Shown here piece after piece: positions 43,585-55,217 of a stretch of 64,000 nucleotides of DNA. Position 1 is the first letter of the stretch. Each line of letters starts with the position of its first letter. Source of the stretch: Amylostereum areolatum (taxonomy: Eukaryota > Basidiomycota > Agaricomycetes > Russulales > Stereaceae); contig SAXG01000021.1 of NCBI GenBank assembly GCA_012932865.1, positions 1-64,000 on the forward strand. Direction: 5' to 3'. The notes under the pieces are model-generated. The model made no database searches. It saw only the letters and a list, made by a program, of their open reading frames with translations, and was not told the origin of the DNA. A program made the translations under genes and the position numbers.

Positions 43585-45913
43585 TTAGAGGAACAGTGCG
43601 GTGTCCAGATCTTCCGCGAAATCGAGCACGACAATCCTTTGATCGTGCGACGTGCTGCCCAACGGCGTGTGAGCAGGCGACGCCAACACGAGTGAGCCCA
43701 AAACAACGACGCACCTCACGATCCTCCGCACGTCGAATTTGACATCGAAGATGTGGCTCGAATGTTGCTGTCTAAACTGACGCACCATCCTGCCCGAGCG
43801 CCAGTCCCAGACCTTGACGGTTTTGTCGTAGCTCGCGCTGACGAGCCTGCCATCGATGGGATCGAAAGCGAGAGCCCGAACGAGCGCCTCGTGGCCGACG
43901 AGAGTCTTCAAACACTCGCCGGTAGAAGCCGACCATATCTTGATTCTACAATCGTTTGAACCAGATACGATGTAGTCGTCCTGAAGCAGGGTTAGCAAGA
44001 AACACTATCACGAATGGGAACAACCTTACCTTGAACTCAATGCAAGCGAGCCCGCGCTCATGGCCTTCAAAGACGCGCAACCGCTCTCCGCTTGCGATGT
44101 CCCACAGCATCATCTTCCCATCTCCGCTGGCGCTGACGATGCGACCGTGCTGGAGGCCTACCGCGTTCACCGGACCTTCGTGCCCGCACAAAGTTCGATG
44201 GTGCTCCAGCGTTTGTCGATTCCAGACCCTGATCAAGGCATCCTTAGAGCTAATGAAGGGATACTTTGAGCAGTTGTCGCCTAGAGAACAAACAGTAAAG
44301 ACGAACCAGCTCACTATCCATTGCTGGTCTATCCTGAGATCAAGTACACCTCCTTGGTGTCCCTTCAGAACGGCGCGAACCTCTGCCTCGACCTGTCCGT
44401 CCTCGGTCATCCACATATCCCACACGCACACAGTCCGGTCGCTGCTTCCGCTGACCATGAAGCCTTTCTTCCCCCTTCGGTTTCCTTCGACTAATAGACC
44501 TTCTTCCCCGACTTCGTCGCTCGCTTGGACATCCCATTCGTTTTCAAATTTCAAACACAACACACTCCCGGTGTGCCCGCGGAAGGTCCCGATGCATTTA
44601 CCGTCGGAGATACGCCAAACGCGTACTGTTCTGTCGCGGGAGCCTGTGACGATGCGCGCCGAGTCGAACTCGAGGCAGTACACGCTGTCCTCATGACCTG
44701 CAAGGCGCGTTGCACGCGGGTGGTAGGACGGGGACGCCCAGCGCATGTCAAGGGTGAGACGGGTTTGATAAAGGGATCGCCAGGGCAGGGTCAAGGGGGC
44801 GTCAGCGGAGGGGGGTGTGAGGGAAGGTTGGGATGAGGGCAGCTCCTCGGAGAAAGGGCTGGGGAACAAGATGGCAGGGGAAGAAGGTGCGGGGGTAACG
44901 AACAGCGGAGTGCCTTCGGGGGAGGGAGAAGGGGAACGAGAATGCCCATTCGTGGGGACGCTTAGACGGGTGCTACCGTTGAATGCATAATTGGAGAAGT
45001 AGTCTTCAGGCGGGAAGAATGAATTGATCGGGTGCAGACCAGCCGCGCGCAGTGGCACGGGCGAGATTGATGGTCCAACCTTGTCGGCGGAAGAAGAGGT
45101 CGCGCCAGACGGCATTGTCATCTGCGAGGGTGTGCCAGGTTTTGGACACCACCTTGGCTTGCGAGTAGAGACCGGAGATCGAGCAGCCTGAAGAGCTGAA
45201 TTGAGAGCTCTGGAGGAAGTTTGCCGATGATGTCTGGTGTGGGGGCCACAGTCAGATGACAACCTATATGCAAGGCAAGGACGCGTACCAATGCCGATGG
45301 ACGTTGGACCTTCTGCGTCCATGAAGCAGGCTTCGTCGTCTATGAGCTCGCCTTCCTCGCCGTCGAGAGGTGGGAGGTCTGCATAGCTATAATAGCCTTC
45401 AAAGTCGAAGGAAGGACCGGACCTGCCCTTGCCCTTCCTCGCGGGGGAAGAGAGTGCGTCCCAGAGACGAGGGAAGATGGCACGCATTGACTTTGAGGGG
45501 TAGGAGTTATTGCGACTGGAAGAGGGAAGACCATGAATGGTGTGGAAACGACGGGTCCGGGGAGGAAAATAGGCAAACACGTTTGAGTCGGGGTCCGGGC
45601 TGGGCGGGCTGATGATAGAGAAGTCCATGGTGGGTGCGGGCGAGCTTGGACGTGTGACGGTCATGGCGCGAGGGACTGCAACGAGGGCCCCGTCCACGAG
45701 GTCGAAGTCGCTGGTGAGATCGAGGGCATTTCGGCGAGGAGCGTGGTCAGGATCGGTGACGGGGGCGGTGGCGAAAGCGTCGGTGAGGATGTTGAATCTG
45801 GAGTTGTCGGGGAGGGTGAATGCGGGGGGGCGGGGACTGCGAACACGTGTTCGCTTTGAGGGGAACGGGATGGACGACGAGGAAGCAATGGGGAGCAGTG
45901 AGGAATGGGACAT
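43585..45913 (-). CDS. WD40-repeat protein, seven repeats
   Basis: It starts at ATG 45913 (MSHSSLLPIASSSSIPFPSK), with about 400 residues of Ser/Pro-rich sequence, then seven WD repeats. The GH/WD signatures are GHEDSVYCLEF..DRTVRVW, GHTGSVLCLKF..DRTVCVW, GHQGGVLDLRI..DALIRVW, GHEGPVNAVGL..DGKMMLW, GHERGLACIEF..DCRIKIW, GHEALVRALAF..DKTVKVW and a closing HSSHIFDVKF..DQRIVVLDF. Introns interrupt the fourth, fifth and last blades, and the stop is TAA 43585. No F-box was seen ahead of the propeller, although the arrangement resembles Cdc4/Met30-type adaptors. It is a scaffold of unknown partner, divergent from the ALDH7-type gene. The frame is intact throughout the propeller. Confidence 0.82.
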
Positions 45914-46353
45914 GCTCGTCGTTGCGTTCGACGACGACCAACTTACGCTTGCTTGGCTCCAAATGCTCCAACTGAAACCCAACTGAAACCCAGACAACAA
46001 CAATTGACATAATCGGCCACGCGGTCCGCCACTCCGCCTGGTCGCTCCCTCCGAGTCCTTCACCGTCGCCTTGCCACTTGGCCGTCTTGCTCCAACTGGA
46101 CCACTCTATCCTGGAGGTACAGTGCAATCTCCGGCGGTGCGTCTGCGTTCTACTTACTTGCAGTACTGTATGTACAGATCTATTTCCTTGCCTCCTAATG
46201 TGTATGATCACATGACGTACACACTTTATGATATTGCCAATGCCCGGACGGATCCAGCTACGAACCCTCGTGGTCATTCCCCTCACCTCCTCGTTTTTAC
46301 CACTCAAGTTCAACCTCTAGTTTGGACGTCGTCTCACCCGGAAACTCTCTGAC
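45914..46353. promoter_or_regulatory. divergent promoter, WD40 / ALDH7-type gene
   Basis: 440 bp between divergent start codons. Nothing specific recognised. Confidence 0.35.
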
Positions 46354-48452
46354 ATGTTTCTCGCGCGCAGTGGACGCGTCTACTTGGGCCGGGCCCGACC
46401 TTTGTCGCGGGCGTTGTCCACTAGAGCATCGACTATCCTGTCAGCCCTCGACATTCCGACCACCCCAACCGAGATCAACGGTGTCTACGATGGTGAATGG
46501 AAGGGGTCTGGAGACCCCTTTGAAAGCGTGTGTCCGACAACGGGGGAGGTCCTCGCTCGGGTGAAGTCTGTAAGTCCTGGTTCCGTCGCGCGCGCCCTTC
46601 AGAAGGCAGGCGGGTAACACCTGCATCAGGCCTCCCCACAAGAACTTCAGGGGGCTCTCGATCGCTCAAGAGATGCGTACAAAATTCTTCGCAACATGCC
46701 TGCTCCCCGGAGAGGAGAAATCATTCGTCAGATCCGTGAGGCTCTGTCCGCCAAGGTGCACCCGTTCAAACACTCCCCGTGCCTTGCTCACCCTCTTCGT
46801 AGCGGGAAGAGCTCGGTGCCCTCGTCTCCCTCGAGATGGGCAAAATCAAGACAGAAGGCGTTGGCGAAGTTCAGGAGTTCGTCGACATGGTGCGTGTTGA
46901 TCCCTATTCTCTCCTTCTCTCCGGCTTACACATTGTCCAAAGTGTGACTATGCTGTTGGGCTGTCTAGGATGATGAATGGACGCGTCGTTGCCTTCTGAA
47001 CGGCCGGGCCATTCGATTCTCGAAGGTGCGGTGGTCCAGCCTCCGTTCCAACCCCCCCGCCTCATTACGACATCTTAGTACCCAATCCATTGGGCGTGGT
47101 GGCGGTTTTGTCCGCGTTCAACTTCCCCGTCGCGGTGTACGGATGGTAGGCCTTGACGTCTTGAACCATGCCACACATAGTCACCATTTCTTCGCCTTTC
47201 GTCAGGAATCTATCCCTCTCACTGGCCGCCGGAAACGCGACTCTTTGGAAACCGTCGCCTACGACCCCACTTTGTTCTATCGCCGTCACAAAAATTGTCG
47301 CTGGTGTTTTGGAAAAGAACGGCCTTCCTGGTGCCATTGCGGGTCTAGTGACGGGCGGTAAGGATGTCGGCGAAGCCGTCGTGGAGAGTAAAGGCGTGGA
47401 CATGGGCGAGTCTGACCCTCTTATAAGAGCCAGCCTTGGCTGACATCCGACCCCAGTATCTTTCACCGGTAGCGAAGAAGTTGGGCGCAAGGTGGGGAAG
47501 GTGGTCCAGTCGCGGTTCGGCAAAGTTTTGTTAGAGCTGGGTGGAAATAACGGTAGGGAATTCGTTCTGTGTCAAGCTCGACTGATGATTGAACGCTTTC
47601 CCGTAGCCTCCATCATCATGCCTGACGCCGACATGTCTTTGGCTGTTCCTGCTGTCTTCTTTGGGGCCGTCGGGACGGCCGGCCAGCGTTGCACATCCAC
47701 GCGCCGGCTTTACCTCCACCGGGACATTGCACCACAATTCCTCGAACGCCTCCAAGTACTCTACAAATCCGTGCGCCCCTGGAGACCCCCTAGACGCTTC
47801 AACTCTCCTCGGACCCCTCCACAATAGCGCCGCTCTCAACATCTACCACAACACCATATCTTCCCTGAAAAATGCCAATGCGGAGATTCTTGCAGGTGGA
47901 TCGCGTTTCGACGAGGACGCCGCTCGATAAGGGCTTCTTCGTACGCCCGACCATTGCCATCCCGGAGACGGTGGATCCCAGCCACGAGATGTGGTCGACG
48001 GAGCGCTTCGCGCCCATCCTGAACACGGCGGTGTTCGACGAGCTCGAGCAGGCGATCGAGTGGAACAATGCGGTACCGCAGGGTCTGTCAAGCAGCTTGT
48101 GGACGAGAGATCTCCGGAACGTGGGCAAGTGGATCGGGCCCGCGGGCTCGGACGCAGGTATTGTTAACGTGCGTGTATGCGTTTCATGCATGCTGTCGAG
48201 GTGTATTGACCGGATGGGTAGGTCAATGTCGGCACGAGCGGTGCGGAGATTGGGAGCCGCCTTCGGTGGGAACAAGGTACGTCTATACGTATCATTATCA
48301 GGATGGGCGACGCTGATGGTTATTTTCAGAGCACCGGATGGGGAAGGGAATCTGGTGGCGACGCGTGGAAACAATACGTCCGCTGGAGTGCTTGCACGAT
48401 TAACTTCTCCGACGCGGCTCCGCTCGCTCAAGGTGTGAACTTCTCCACCTAA
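46354..48452 (+). CDS. ALDH7 (antiquitin)-type aldehyde dehydrogenase
   Basis: ATG 46354 opens [20 protein letters not shown], an Arg-rich presequence typical of mitochondrial import. ALDH7 blocks follow: [98 protein letters not shown] (general-base Glu), [13 protein letters not shown] (catalytic Cys), [19 protein letters not shown], ending [15 protein letters not shown]7 oxidises alpha-aminoadipic semialdehyde and other aldehydes with NAD+. About eight introns. Single extra bases near 46,994, 47,777 and 47,922 break the frame inside conserved blocks ([37 protein letters not shown]); all lie where no intron can fit. The organism's gene is probably intact. Confidence 0.9.
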
Positions 48453-48839
48453 GGAATGCAATATTCGATCGGTGGTATACGTAACCTACATTAATGGACA
48501 TGTTTATGCAACATCAAGTCCAGCGGAATTCGTTGACGTTGCGATCACTGGCCTTTCGACCCCACGCGCCCAGTAAATTTTCGGCCGACCCTCAAAGCTT
48601 AGTCCCTAAACCTGGACCCATGACCAGCAGGCGATTCAACCTCGCCCAGTGACCTATACGTAGGTTTTCTGTCGCTCTGTACCGGCGAGGCGCGATACTC
48701 TTCTCGGTTCAACACGTGTGACAAACTCCCGACTATTTATTGGTTTATGCCTCCATGGGAAGTGGGGGGCAGATCATACCACTTCCTCTGGTCTCTCACC
48801 CTCCCCGCGCACACTCCACGTTCACCTATTTTCAGACCC
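48453..48839. other. intergenic stretch
   Basis: Between two co-directional genes; the presumed promoter of the succinyl-CoA ligase gene. Nothing else seen. Confidence 0.4.
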
Positions 48840-50249
48840 ATGCATAGATCAAACATCGCTCGTATCCCAAGGCCGCGTGGAAGGACACTAGGAGCTGGTG
48901 GTCGAAAGTTCACCCAATCGCTCCCACGATTTGGGTATGAAGATACCATTCGCAACCTGCGCATTCATAAGGATACCAAGGTGCTCTGCCAGGGTCTCAC
49001 CGGGAAGATGGTGTGTATGTCATTTCCACAGGCGGTTGCACCGAGGAGCTGACCCGCCACCAGGGTACATCCAATGTGAAAGAAGCTCTGGAATACGGCA
49101 CGAAGATGGTCGGAGGCGTATCTCCGAAGAAGGCGGGTCAAACGCACCTTGGTTTACCTGTCTTTGGTTCTGTCAAGGAAGTGCGTCCGTCGACCCAGCG
49201 TTCTACTTACCGTCGGCGTGCCGACGATTTACAATGATAGGCGGTGCGCGAGACCAAGCCCGACGCCACAGTGGTATACGTGCCTCCACAACTGGCCGCG
49301 AACGCAATCATCGAGGCGATCGAGAACGAGGTGGGACTTATTGTGTGCGTTGCGGAGGGCATTCCCGAGGCGGACGAGCTTCAAGTATGTGAAGTGGGGA
49401 TACACCCCTTCCACTGCGTGACATGTTGTGCAGATCATCAGCGCGCTCAAGTCCCAGTCCAAATCACGCTTCGTCGGGCCTAACTGTCCTGGCGTCATCA
49501 ATCCTCTGGGGTGCAAGATAGGCATACAGCCTGGTCACATCCACACGCCTGGCAGGATCGGTCCGTGTTTTCGGATGACGGTGCCATGCATCGATTTTGA
49601 TTGTGCTGGCTAGGCGTCGTCTCTCGTTCGGGAACCTTGTCCTACGAAGCTACTGCACAAACCACCAACGTCGGCCTGGGCCAGTCTCTCTGCGTCGGCA
49701 TCGGCGGGGACCTCTTTCCAGGTACTCAGTACGTCGATGTGCTCAAAGTGTTCCTCGAAGACGACGGGACTGAAGGTGCGTACGCCACCACTGAGCACTG
49801 ACGACCCACCCTTCGACGACAACGGTCGATCACAGGCATCGTATTCATCGGCGAGATCGGGGGAACAATGGAAGAGGACGCCGCTGAGTTCCTCATCCAA
49901 CATAACCTTGCGCGGACAAAGCCAAAGCCTGTCGTCGCGTTCATCGCTGGACATACGTGCCCTCCAGGCCGTCGCATGGGCCATGGAGGTGCTATTATCG
50001 AAGGCGGCAAAGGTTTGTTTCCTTGCCAGGTGACTCCAGTTTGACGTCCGGTCTCTGATACACCCACCGTCGGCAGGCTTCGCGTCTGCAAAGGTGGACG
50101 CACTGAAGAGGGCCGGCGCGTTGGTCGTCGACAGTCCAGCGAAAATCGGCTCGGAAATGTTGAAGGTCAGCTTTTTGGATTTTCAACGCGTATAGCAACT
50201 ACTGACCCCGCCGCCTGTGTAGGCAATGAACGCCGCTGGCCTCGTGTAG
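48840..50249 (+). CDS. LSC1: succinyl-CoA ligase alpha subunit, mitochondrial
   Basis: Exon 1 (48840-49010) has an Arg-rich presequence ([20 protein letters not shown]) then [10 protein letters not shown]. Exon 2 starts at 49064 ([33 protein letters not shown]). Further exons carry [87 protein letters not shown] and [15 protein letters not shown] with the phosphohistidine, ending AMNAAGLV at 50249. The enzyme interconverts succinyl-CoA and succinate with nucleotide phosphorylation in the TCA cycle, paired with a beta subunit encoded elsewhere. The frame is clean, which contrasts with the neighbouring ALDH gene. Confidence 0.95.
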
Positions 50250-50651
50250 ACAAGGAAGTATGCATGGCCGATGGAATTGGCTATATGTTCTTGCACTTCG
50301 GGAACGCTTTGTAGACACGTTTGGCCTGGTGTTTTCTCTGAGTAGCGTATTACAGAAGCTCTTCAGCGCATATAGTACTTCCTTCTACACTTCTCGCCGA
50401 CGTCTCCTTTGCAGACGAGATGACGAGATTACTTGAGTGAAGAGCACGTGACGCCAACACCGAATCCGCTCCTCCGCTCCGCCTCCTTTCACCCTTACGC
50501 CGTCTAACGGTACTGCTTTCATCTCGCTCGTCAGGAGAGCATTCCACTCCACATCTACGCAGGAGACACTCGGCAACGTTGCGTCCAGCCCTTCCAATCA
50601 TCGTGTAGTACTTTATTTGCACGCGTGCGTCCTACCTCGTCAACGACCGCT
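50250..50651. other. intergenic stretch
   Basis: Between LSC1 and the HIG1-domain gene. No conserved frame; presumed promoter of the latter. Confidence 0.4.
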
Positions 50652-51294
50652 ATGAGCACCGAACCGGTCTACAACCCCGAAACCTATCGCGAGAAAGCGC
50701 TGCGCAAATTCAAGCAGCAGCCTTTCGTGCCTATCGGTGCGTCCTTCGTCCACGCCCCCCCCTCCCCCCCCAACGCGCCGACTGACCCCCTCCATCCTCC
50801 ATTCCCCATCCCCCTCCCCACGTCCCACGTCCCCTTCCCCGTCCAGGCGCGCTCGCCACGACCGCCGCGCTGGTGATCGCGATGTCCAAAATGCGCAAGG
50901 GCGAGTCCAAGTCGCTGAACACCTGGCTGCGCGTGCGCGTCCTCGCGCAGGGCCTCACCGTCGGCGCCATCGTGCTCGGCTCGTGGACGCTCGGCACCGG
51001 ACGCGCGGCGCAGACGCACGTGCAGGAGTCGGCCGGCGGCGGCGCTGGAGAAGGTCGAGGCGGAGAGCGCGGGGTTCAAGGCGCGCTTGCGGGAGGCGGA
51101 GGAGAGTCATCGGGTGGAGGACGCGCTGAGGGCGGGGTCGACTAAGGGCCCGGAGAAGGCGCGCGCGGCTGCAAGTTGCGAATGCGGCAGAGAAGGCGAA
51201 GGAGGACGGGAAGGACGCGGTGTCGAGGCCGTCGTGGTGGAGTTGGAGAGCGTGGACGGGGTCGCGGAAGGAGGGCTCGGACAAGCCGTCATGA
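50652..51294 (+). CDS. RCF1: HIG1-domain protein, RCF1-type supercomplex factor
   Basis: ATG 50652 opens MSTEPVYNPETYREKALRKF, then KQQPFVPIGA. A long intron (about 50737-50845) leads to LATTAALVIAMSKMRKGESK and LNTWLRVRVLAQGLTVGAIV, the two-helix HIG1 core. In yeast Rcf1 this inner-membrane protein helps build and modulate cytochrome c oxidase and its supercomplex with complex III. After the helices the charged tail KVEAESAGFKARLREAEESH and LQVANAAEKAKEDGKDAV are each in a different frame: one-base breaks near 51,034 and 51,168, both in short GC-repeat contexts. The stop is TGA 51292-51294. The core is certain; the tail reading is inferred. Confidence 0.85.
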
Positions 51295-51584
51295 ATGCTT
51301 TCCCCCCTGCTTCATGCATATTCTGCATTGTACAGTACTGACCAGCCACCACCACCATCCATATCCAGCTCATTCTGTTAAGTATCACCCCTCCCCACCG
51401 TTCCCCCCCTCTGAGTGTAAGCGAAGCTGCTCTGCCCCGCGGAGACATCATGGGCGCGGCCGAACTCGGCGGTTGGCCGTACAGTGCCCTACCGCTCGGA
51501 GTCAGCCATCCGATCGCGTTCCTTCGATGAGGAAGTATACACGTACCGGGACCCCCGTCCTATTCGAGGTCGCGTCTGGCCGTC

Positions 51585-52002
51585 CTAACCTCCGTGCAGC
51601 GTAGAGATGAACACGATCTCATCGCCCTCTTTCAACTCGTAATCGCCCTCGCCCTCCAACTCCCAATCGGTATCATTCACCAACACCAATATCCCGGGGC
51701 GGCTACGTTCACGCTTCCGGTCAGACCTGCTGCCGATCTTGAACAAAACAAAGGCAGAGAACGACGCACACGGTTCCGTTTTCGATGAAGAGTTCGACCC
51801 TCTCCTTTAAGAGGTTGTCCTTGAGCCAGTGAATGAGAAAGTTGATGTCGGATGCCTTTTCGAGACTGGCGTCTACGGGGCTATCCGAGGAAGCGGGAGG
51901 AGGGTGCGCGGGGAGTGCGATCCGGTGTGAGCGTTTGTTGTCGAAGAGGAGCTCGAGGCCGCCGCCAAATTCAATCTTGATGTTGAGAATGGGTGAAGAC
52001 AT
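51585..52002 (-). CDS. URM1: ubiquitin-related modifier URM1
   Basis: Two exons, 52002-51770 and 51702-51585, encode 116 aa. The protein starts [20 protein letters not shown] and ends [13 protein letters not shown] with the essential C-terminal diglycine exposed. The splice gives [20 protein letters not shown], matching the family. URM1 is a sulfur carrier for thiolation of tRNA wobble uridine and can also be conjugated to proteins, including peroxiredoxin in yeast; a peroxiredoxin gene happens to lie 30 kb away. The frame is clean and the length is usual. It converges with the HIG1 gene. Confidence 0.95.
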
Positions 52003-52309
52003 GTCTATTGGTCGACTTTTATGTTCGGATCAAATCGAACGAAAAGGAGATGTGGAACGATGGGTGAGGGACACTTCTTCCAAAGACTCAGCCGGCGGAT
52101 CGCAAAATGGTTGTTTGTGCTTGTTAGGATCAGAGGCTATTGGCATCTATCGTGACGTCACAACGTTGACTCGGTCTCGATCTGGCAAATCTGGCACGGA
52201 AACGGCAGAGATAGGAAGGAAAAAGGGAAAGGATTAGGAGAGAGTCCAGCATACGACTATACTGTGATATCGGAGGCTACATAGTATCGAACAGGTTATT
52301 ATACGATGT

Positions 52310-53574
52310 TTAACTCCAGTCATGGTGCACTTGGTGCTGTCCATTGCTCTGCACCACCGTCTCATCGTCATCCGGGGGGAGAACGATGTGACCTTGCCTG
52401 CGGTTTTTAATGAAGCGCTCCCACAAGGTAGCGACGACCAGCGTTAACGGGTGCAAGACCGTGAATAGGATCGTAGTAATCTATCCCACTAGTAAGATCG
52501 GGTGCGAAGTAGAAGATGAGATAGAGGAACGTACGTAGACAGGAGCAGGCTTAGGCCTGCTGTTCCTACTATCTGACCAAATGGACACGCAGATCCAGGT
52601 TGCGCCAACACACCAGACGATATCGCGTCGCATGGCGATGACGAGGAGGCCAACGATATTGACACCCATGACGACGCCGAAACCGGCCCATTGACCTTTG
52701 GCGTAGTGATCATCGTGAGCGGGGTTCCAGGCGAGGCCGAGAGTCACGCTGAATCGGAGGGGCTTGTCAGGACAGAAAGAAATGCGGAAAAGGAAAGACT
52801 GACAAGAGGGAGTATGGGAACAAGAGCGCTCCTGGAAGAATCAGGAAGAGGCGCATGGGGGCGTGGATGAACGCCACGTCGAGAGGACGTTTGAAAGTGG
52901 GAGCATGGTAGGTAATGAGGGCTATGTTGGAATAGATGAGGAGCAGGGTGAGAATGCCGAGGAGGATGGTGGAAGCGAGGAAGGCGCGGAAGACCTGAAT
53001 GGAGATGTATGAATGGATGTGGACAGGCGAGTGGGAAGGAACGCATACCCAAGTGATAGCCCATGCAGCCATGACCCAGTTAGATAAAACCAGGGCGAAG
53101 CCAACGCCTTTCACGATTGTGTTCTGTGAGCAGCGTGTAAGAGGGAGACGGAGATCATTGGACGGGGAGGGCACGCGCTTTTGTCTCACGTTTGCGAGCA
53201 AAGACGAGAATGAGACAGTAGCCGACTTGGCCGACGTATATGGCAAGGATATAGGCGGCTATGAGGGGAACGTAGGGGGAGAGAGCGGCGGGGAAGAGAG
53301 AAGTTACTTTGCCTGGGACATATGTACGATTGTGAGAAACGGCGAGATGATGGATCAGAGAGAAAAGACAGACCGAGGGAAGGGGTGACGACGAAGGAGC
53401 ATATGAGAACGGTTGCGATGTTGATGAGGAGGGAGAGGGGAGTGAGAACCTGAAGGCTGGACGACAACTTGTGAGCGTGGACTGTGGGAGAAGAAGAGAA
53501 GAGAGGTACCGAATGAGAGACATGTAATCCCTGACGGCGGGGTTGCCAAAGTCGATGGGGAGGTCGTCCGACAT
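52310..53574 (-). CDS. polytopic membrane protein, about seven helices
   Basis: ATG 53574 (MSDDLPIDFGNPAVRDYMSL), with a first intron joining in phase to LQVLTPLSLLINIATVLICS. Hydrophobic segments follow in successive exons: PLIAAYILAIYVGQVGYCLI, GFALVLSNWVMAAWAITWV, ASTILLGILTLLLIYSNIAL, LFLILPGALLFPYSLL, GFGVVMGVNIVGLLVIAM, DIVWCVGATWICVSIW and TTILFTVLHPLTLVVATLWE. The C-terminus ends HHDWS at TAA 52310. I do not recognise a named family. The last helix followed by basic KNRRQGHIVLPPDDDE suggests a cytosolic tail. The frame appears intact across about seven exons. Confidence 0.75.
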
Positions 53575-54217
53575 GGCTTTGCGCGAAAAGTGGGATTGGG
53601 AAGAGGAGAAAGGGCGGAGGGCGAGCAGCAGGCCATCGCAGGCCAATTTGAATGGAGCCACCAAGGCAAGAGGCTGCCAACGACGTCATCGTGCGTTCAC
53701 CACGAATATGGCAATTCCCTCTCTCGTCAGCACGCCCTCGTCAGCGTTTCTCCCTCGAGTCTTCACTCACTCATTTCAAGTTTGCAGCTGCAGCGCATAC
53801 ACGCATCCCTCGGCGTACGTGCTCGAAAGAAACGATGCTCGTCCAACTTTGACTCTCAACTCGGCGCGCCCATCCAACGCCCTGAGCGCTCAACGAGGCC
53901 TTCGATGCTCCCGCTGGCACCGGCACCGGCATCCATGCCCAGTCAAACGTACAGTCCTTGACCTCGCTGCGTCGGCAACCCATGCAAGGCAATGCACCCT
54001 TCGGATTTTATACGTACAGTATCCTAGAGATCTTCCCAAAACAGCAGTCCGAGGACGTACCCTCGTTTTCTCCGTACGTACAGGCGTCCGCCTCATGGCC
54101 ATTGCGTGGCTTACACGCCCCCTCCTCGCTCCCCCGCTCCCCTTTCTCTTAAAAGCCCTCGCTCGAGCCCGCTCACTCTCCTCGCCCGAGCTGTGCCCCT
54201 CGCTCTCAGCACTCGCC
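53575..54217. promoter_or_regulatory. divergent intergenic region
   Basis: About 640 bp between the membrane-protein gene and the Ser/Arg-rich gene. No element named. Confidence 0.35.
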
Positions 54218-54857
54218 ATGACCACCTTCCACGCCGTTGGCAACAAGTCCCTCTCATTTCGCCCGGAGCGCTTCCTCCCCCGCCGATTTTCGCGGTAACA
54301 ACTCCGTCCCCTTCCCCTCCGCCCCCTCCTTCGCTCGATCCGTCAGCGGCTTCTCCAAGGCTGATCTCGAGAGCATCGGCTACTCCTACCCCGACGCGTA
54401 CTCCCGTCTCGCCCGAAACTCCCTCACCATCCATCACGCCCGCCACTCCCGCTCCCCGGCCACCTCCACCTACAGCTATCGCCTCCGATCCACCACACAG
54501 AAACTCAGCCCGGTCGCAGAGGAAACAGAAGATCGCAGGCGCAACCGCGGGTCCCGATCCACGGCCTCTCCTTCCTCCCCCCGCTCTCCTCGCCGATCTC
54601 GAGCAGTCCCGATCGATGCTGGAAACGTCTCTTTCGGCTCCGATGACACCTTTTTGGAGGACATCACCATCGCCATGATCGCCATGCGTCCAGATCCCGT
54701 CGCCGAAGCACGCAAAGAGGCCCTCATGCGCAGAGCCAAGTCCACCCACTCCAGGCGAAAGGCGACCTTTAAAACAGCGAAGCGGGTCGCAGGAGCCACA
54801 GGGCGTGCGATCACCTCTATCTGCAAGGCGTTTCCTTGCCCCCCGTGGAGGCATTAG
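54218..54857 (+). CDS. Ser/Arg-rich protein of unknown function
   Basis: From ATG 54218 (MTTFHAVGNKSLSF) the frame must shift by one base near 54,255 to reach the long open frame ARSASSPADFRGNNSVPFPS. That frame runs without introns through SFARSVSGFSKADLESIGYS, DTFLEDITIAMIAMRPDP and KATFKTAKRVAGATGRAITS to the stop at 54857. The protein is about 210 aa, rich in Ser and Arg, with a short conserved-looking acidic/hydrophobic segment near the middle. No membrane helix. The start is uncertain because of the frame change; function unknown. Confidence 0.55.
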
Positions 54858-55217
54858 GCCGTTCACACCACTCGTACGTCCGTTTCAAACCTTCCGTGCT
54901 GGAGCCGTACGTCTAACGGCTAAATGTTGAATAGATTTCTACGTGTCTGCTCTTCCCGACACCCGTCGCCGGCTAGCAGTGCTCGGCGCTATCGATTGCA
55001 TCGGACCGCGGTGCGCCCTCGGTTCGCTGCGACTCCCATTGTCCTCGAACGCGTGGCATTTCCAAAAACGAACGCACAATAGGAGGCGCGCTCAGTTCTT
55101 CTCCTCTCCCTGCGACCGTCGCCAGCGTCCTCAAATATTATAAATATTCCCCCCTCCGCCTCGCCCGCCCGGCGCTCCCTTCCCCGCCTTTCTCACCTAG
55201 CTGCGAAGACATTCGAC
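54858..55217. other. intergenic stretch
   Basis: Presumed promoter of the kinase gene. Contains pyrimidine-rich TTCCCCCCTCCG just before the start. Nothing else seen. Confidence 0.4.

Noticed and set aside
50737..51145. Arg-rich plus-strand frames across the HIG1 gene
   Set aside because: Out-of-frame shadows of the RCF1-type exons and intron.
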